A DNA stretch of 7,242 nt. It comes from Candidatus Pacearchaeota archaeon RBG_13_36_9. GTDB lineage: Archaea; Nanobdellota; Nanobdellia; Pacearchaeales; GW2011-AR1. The translations under genes were made by a program, and so were the position numbers. The notes beneath the pieces were generated by a model. That model ran no database searches, was not told the origin of the DNA, and worked only from the letters and a program-made list of their open reading frames with translations. Below, one piece after another: positions 5,781 through 7,242 of the stretch. Position 1 is the stretch's first letter; each line of letters starts with the position of its first letter. The stretch is taken from contig MFWN01000020.1 in the NCBI GenBank assembly GCA_001786395.1, positions 22,787 to 30,028 of the forward strand, read 5' to 3'.

Positions 5781-5794
5781 GTAAGTTTTACTAT
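5778..5794. repeat. Inverted repeat, operator-like site 2
   Basis: ATAGTAA and TTACTAT are perfect 7-bp arms with a 3-base GTT spacer. The site overlaps the end of the rightward TATA box and the space before the predicted transcription start, the usual place for an archaeal repressor operator. It shares its half-site with the repeat at 5737-5756. No regulator is encoded next to it except possibly the zinc-ribbon protein. Confidence 0.55.
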
Positions 5795-5801
5795 ATCTAG
5801 T

Positions 5802-5888
5802 ATGACTAATAAAAGTAAAACTATAAAAAAGAAAACACCTATTTTGCAGAAGCGTGAATATGTCCAAGAAGCACAAAAAAACTCTTAA
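5802..5888 (+). CDS. Possible 28-aa basic micro-protein (or leader ORF)
   Basis: A 28-codon frame starting MTNKSKTIKKKTPIL and ending AQKNS, strongly basic. It is reported because its ATG lies at the leaderless distance (about 25 bases) from a good TATA box and just after an operator-like repeat. No homolog comes to mind. A run of seven A (5875-5881) near its end overlaps a second frame starting at 5860, so a frameshifted longer protein of about 72 residues or a decayed gene is possible. A hairpin begins four bases after the stop. It could also be chance within a non-coding RNA. Confidence 0.35.
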   Translation: MTNKSKTIKKKTPILQKREYVQEAQKNS

Positions 5889-6012
5889 GTTGGCATTCGT
5901 TTATAGATCCGAATGCAAAGACTGCAAAAAACTTTCTTTTATACACTCATTACATGCATCTTTACATATGTGGATTGTAAATTATATAATGGTTGTATGG
6001 TTGTTTATATAG
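5860..6012 (+). CDS. Doubtful 50-aa ORF with CxxC
   Basis: A 50-codon frame starting MSKKHKKTLKLAFVYRSE, followed by CKDCKK (cysteines 19 and 22), four histidines or near-histidine positions in SFIHSLHASLHMW, and a hydrophobic end. The CxxC plus histidines could be a zinc site, in keeping with the two zinc-ribbon-like genes nearby. There is no ribosome site, the frame overlaps the 28-codon ORF out of frame, and part of it lies on a perfect 7-bp hairpin. This may be the second half of a frameshifted gene, or not coding at all. Confidence 0.22.
   Translation: MSKKHKKTLKLAFVYRSECKDCKKLSFIHSLHASLHMWIVNYIMVVWLFI
5893..5916. repeat. Perfect 7-bp hairpin
   Basis: GCATTCG (5893-5899) and CGAATGC (5910-5916) pair around a 10-base loop, four bases after the stop of the 28-codon frame. 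T-rich sequence follows at 5933-5941. It may be part of a small structured RNA or an attenuating element. Confidence 0.45.
5983..6011. repeat. Tandem 8-bp repeat flanked by short inverted arms
   Basis: ATGGTTGT occurs twice in tandem (5989-5996 and 5997-6004). It lies between TATATAA (5983-5989) and TTATATA (6005-6011), which are inverted copies. In AT-rich DNA the arms could arise by chance. No gene can be supported between here and 6134 other than the promoter and ribosome site listed. Confidence 0.35.
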
Positions 6013-6063
6013 GAATTAAATATCCCTAATAAGTGGTTAATGGGGATTCGTTGCAAACAAAAG

Positions 6064-6071
6064 TATTTAAA
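6064..6071 (+). promoter_or_regulatory. TATA box for the six-cysteine protein and methyltransferase
   Basis: TATTTAAA is centred so that transcription would start near 6093. This gives a leader of about 40 bases that contains the Shine-Dalgarno sequence at 6121-6125. That fits a leadered mRNA for the genes at 6135 and 6296. Confidence 0.45.
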
Positions 6072-6120
6072 AATGTCAGAACTTAGTATTAATAAGAAAA
6101 AAGAAAGAAAATTCAGAAAA

Positions 6121-6125
6121 GGAGG
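6121..6125 (+). promoter_or_regulatory. Strong Shine-Dalgarno sequence that fixes the start at 6135
   Basis: GGAGG lies nine bases before the ATG at 6135. It is the clearest ribosome-binding site in the window. It decides in favour of the 48-residue cysteine-rich frame over the longer overlapping frame that begins at 6040. Confidence 0.65.
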
Positions 6126-6134
6126 AAAAAAGAA

Positions 6135-6281
6135 ATGGGAAAAAAATGTCCTAAATGTGGCGAACATGTTAGCTGCAGACAATGGATGTATTGTTCTAAG
6201 ATGTGTCGTAGATGTGACTGGAAGTATAGAGGCAAAAAACTGTACAAAAAAAGGAAAGCCGGAGCAAATAAAAATAAATAA
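6135..6281 (+). CDS. Cysteine-rich putative zinc-binding micro-protein, 48 aa
   Basis: A 48-residue protein beginning MGKKCPKCGEHVSC. Six cysteines are spaced C5-x2-C8-x5-C14-x5-C20-x3-C24-x2-C27, with His11 also available. The first pair is a CPKCG zinc-ribbon knuckle; the others could complete a one- or two-zinc site. The remainder is very basic (RGKKLYKKRK), suggesting nucleic-acid binding. I recognise no family. GGAGG nine bases upstream and a TATA box near 6064 support the start. The gene ends 14 bases before the DNA methyltransferase gene on the same strand, so the two are probably co-transcribed, and a role in regulating or guiding the methyltransferase is conceivable but unproven. A 90-codon frame over the same DNA (6040-6312) lacks the cysteine pattern and is probably a shadow. 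Confidence 0.72.
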   Translation: MGKKCPKCGEHVSCRQWMYCSKMCRRCDWKYRGKKLYKKRKAGANKNK

Positions 6282-6295
6282 GATTATTAAACAAA

Positions 6296-7096
6296 ATGGG
6301 CATAAAGATTAATGAAATATATACAGGTGACTGTTTAAAATTAATGGGAGAGATAAGGGATAACTTTGTAGATCTGACTATAACTTCTCCCCCATATGAT
6401 GATTTAAGAAATTATAATGGTTACTCTTTTGAATTTGAAAGAATTGCTAAAGAATTGTTCAGGATAACAAAAGATAGGGGTATTGTCGTATGGGTTGTAG
6501 GAGACAGGATTAACGGAGGTTATAGTATGACTAGTTTTAAACAGGCCTTGTTCTTTAAGCAGATAGGTTTTCAGGCACATGATGTAATGATCTATAAAAA
6601 GAAAAACACCCCTTTTATGAGGAAGGGGGCTTATACAAATTGTTATGAATTCATGTTTGTTTTATCTAAAGGAAAACCAAAGACGTTTAATGCTCTAAAA
6701 GAAAAGACCGTGAGATCTGGTTACGAGCTTATGCCTTATAACAAGAGGGCAGATGGAATTAATAAAAAGCAGTTAGGCAAGCTGAACAAAGAGAAAGTAA
6801 AAACGAACGTATGGGAATATGCGGTTGGTTTAGGGGGCACTACAAGGGATAAAATCGCTTTTAAACACCCGGCTGTTTTTCCAGAGAAACTTGCAGAGGA
6901 CCATATCTTGAGTTGGAGTAACGAGGGGGATTTAGTTTTTGACCCTATGTGTGGTAGCGGGACGACATGCAAAATGGCTGTGTTGCACAGGAGAAATTAT
7001 ATTGGCTGTGATATAAGTGAGGAATATTGTAATATTGCACGAGAGCGTATAAAATTAGTAAGAAGTCAGCAGAAATTAACTGATCGAAAAATTTAG
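6296..7096 (+). CDS. Beta-class site-specific DNA methyltransferase (N4-cytosine or N6-adenine)
   Basis: A 266-residue S-adenosylmethionine-dependent DNA methyltransferase. The motif order is that of the beta class: catalytic motif IV TSPPY at residues 30-34 near the N-terminus, a variable target-recognition region at about 100-185, then HPAVFPEKLA (191-200), the SAM-binding motif I DPMCGSGTT (216-224), and YIGCDISEEY (235-244) with the acidic residue of motif II. All key residues are present and the length is normal for a small solitary or type II enzyme. SPPY occurs in N4-cytosine and in some N6-adenine enzymes, so the base cannot be fixed. The target sequence is unknown. No Shine-Dalgarno sequence is seen before the ATG; it follows the cysteine-rich gene by 14 bases. 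It converges with an HNH nuclease gene 2 bases beyond its stop, which suggests a restriction-modification-like pair or a virus-derived segment. Confidence 0.94.
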   Translation: MGIKINEIYTGDCLKLMGEIRDNFVDLTITSPPYDDLRNYNGYSFEFERIAKELFRITKDRGIVVWVVGDRINGGYSMTSFKQALFFKQIGFQAHDVMIYKKKNTPFMRKGAYTNCYEFMFVLSKGKPKTFNALKEKTVRSGYELMPYNKRADGINKKQLGKLNKEKVKTNVWEYAVGLGGTTRDKIAFKHPAVFPEKLAEDHILSWSNEGDLVFDPMCGSGTTCKMAVLHRRNYIGCDISEEYCNIARERIKLVRSQQKLTDRKI

Positions 7097-7098
7097 AG

Positions 7099-7242
7099 TC
7101 AGGGATATTTTTTTAGGTATTCAATCACTTTTTGAAGAAATTTTATATCATCTTTAAATCTGCCTAATCCAGTGTTGCAGCTATCGCAAATCCACGCCCG
7201 TGCTTTTCCAGTAGTATGGTCATGGTCTCTAACTAAATTAGC
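7099..7242 (-). CDS. Endonuclease VII-type HNH nuclease, C-terminal part (runs off the window)
   Basis: Only the last 47 codons lie in the window; the start is beyond its right edge. The visible residues include VRDHDHTTGKARAWICDSCN followed by TGLGRFKDD and IEYLKKYP. This matches the recombination endonuclease VII (HNH/Endo VII) family: the DHDH-x-TG-x-x-R core with the catalytic histidine, a CxxCN knuckle (cysteines 19 and 22 of the visible part) that would bind zinc with an upstream CxxC pair, GLG-x-F-x-D, and the closing helix. The usual RG after TG is RA here. Phage T4 members resolve branched DNA, while many homologs are nicking or restriction-like nucleases. The gene faces the methyltransferase tail to tail with 2 bases between the stop codons. 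Confidence 0.88.
   Translation of the reverse strand, partial: ANLVRDHDHTTGKARAWICDSCNTGLGRFKDDIKFLQKVIEYLKKYP
7108..7114 (+). terminator. T-tract, possible terminator for the methyltransferase transcript
   Basis: Seven T in a row occur 12 bases after the methyltransferase stop. Archaeal RNA polymerase commonly ends at such tracts without a hairpin. The tract also encodes lysines of the opposite-strand nuclease, so coding composition may explain it. Confidence 0.35.

Noticed and set aside
6016..6048. ATCCC...GGGAT inverted repeat with a 16-base loop
   Set aside because: The stem is only 5 bp with a long loop in AT-rich DNA, so chance is likely.
6040..6312. 90-codon plus-strand frame over the six-cysteine gene, overlapping the methyltransferase start
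   Set aside because: It is low-complexity and lysine-rich with no family pattern. The overlapping frame at 6135-6281 has a zinc-type cysteine pattern and a GGAGG at the right distance.
6736..6972. 78-codon minus-strand frame
   Set aside because: It lies wholly antisense to the methyltransferase and covers its motif I, so it is a shadow.
1..7242. CRISPR array, tRNA, rRNA or insertion sequence
   Set aside because: No regularly spaced repeats, tRNA-like cloverleaf, rRNA-like sequence, transposase or terminal repeats were seen on reading both strands.

Overview
The window looks archaeal, and probably comes from a DPANN-type genome (Woesearchaeota or Pacearchaeota-like). It is AT-rich and densely packed with short genes. 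Several starts have an archaeal TATA box (TTTAAATA or TTTATAAA) centred about 25-29 bases before the start codon, the spacing expected for leaderless or nearly leaderless mRNAs. The recognisable families (DUF6498 membrane protein, small DUF167 and DUF192 proteins, HExxH putative metallopeptidase, diadenosine-tetraphosphatase-like Nudix, tiny zinc ribbons) fit that assignment. The taxonomic call is an inference; there is no marker gene.

Layout. Positions 25-2103 (+) hold three unrecognised genes: a single-pass membrane protein with a proline-rich cytoplasmic part, a putative lipoprotein with a charged helical tail, and a 307-residue protein of unknown function. Converging on them is a minus-strand operon (3706 down to 2116): Nudix hydrolase, DUF6498 membrane protein, metallo-beta-lactamase-fold hydrolase. 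A near-symmetric TATA element at 3728-3735 lies midway between the Nudix start and a plus-strand operon (3757-4740) of DUF167 protein, an unknown 128-residue protein and a putative metallopeptidase. Next come an anchored unknown protein (4768-5199) and a DUF192 protein (5209-5496).

The right-hand third is the accessory-looking part. It contains a 53-residue zinc-ribbon gene on the minus strand (5546-5707). A regulatory region with two TTACTA/TAGTAA inverted repeats between divergent TATA boxes follows (5729-5794), then a low-coding stretch with hairpins and possible micro-ORFs (5802-6064). After that come a six-cysteine 48-residue protein with a clear Shine-Dalgarno sequence (6135-6281), a beta-class DNA methyltransferase (6296-7096) and, convergent with it, the C-terminal part of an endonuclease VII-type HNH nuclease that runs off the window (7099-7242). 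The methyltransferase and nuclease pair may be a small restriction-modification-like or virus-derived module. The best candidates for something undescribed are the two tiny cysteine-rich genes, the operator-like region and this pair.
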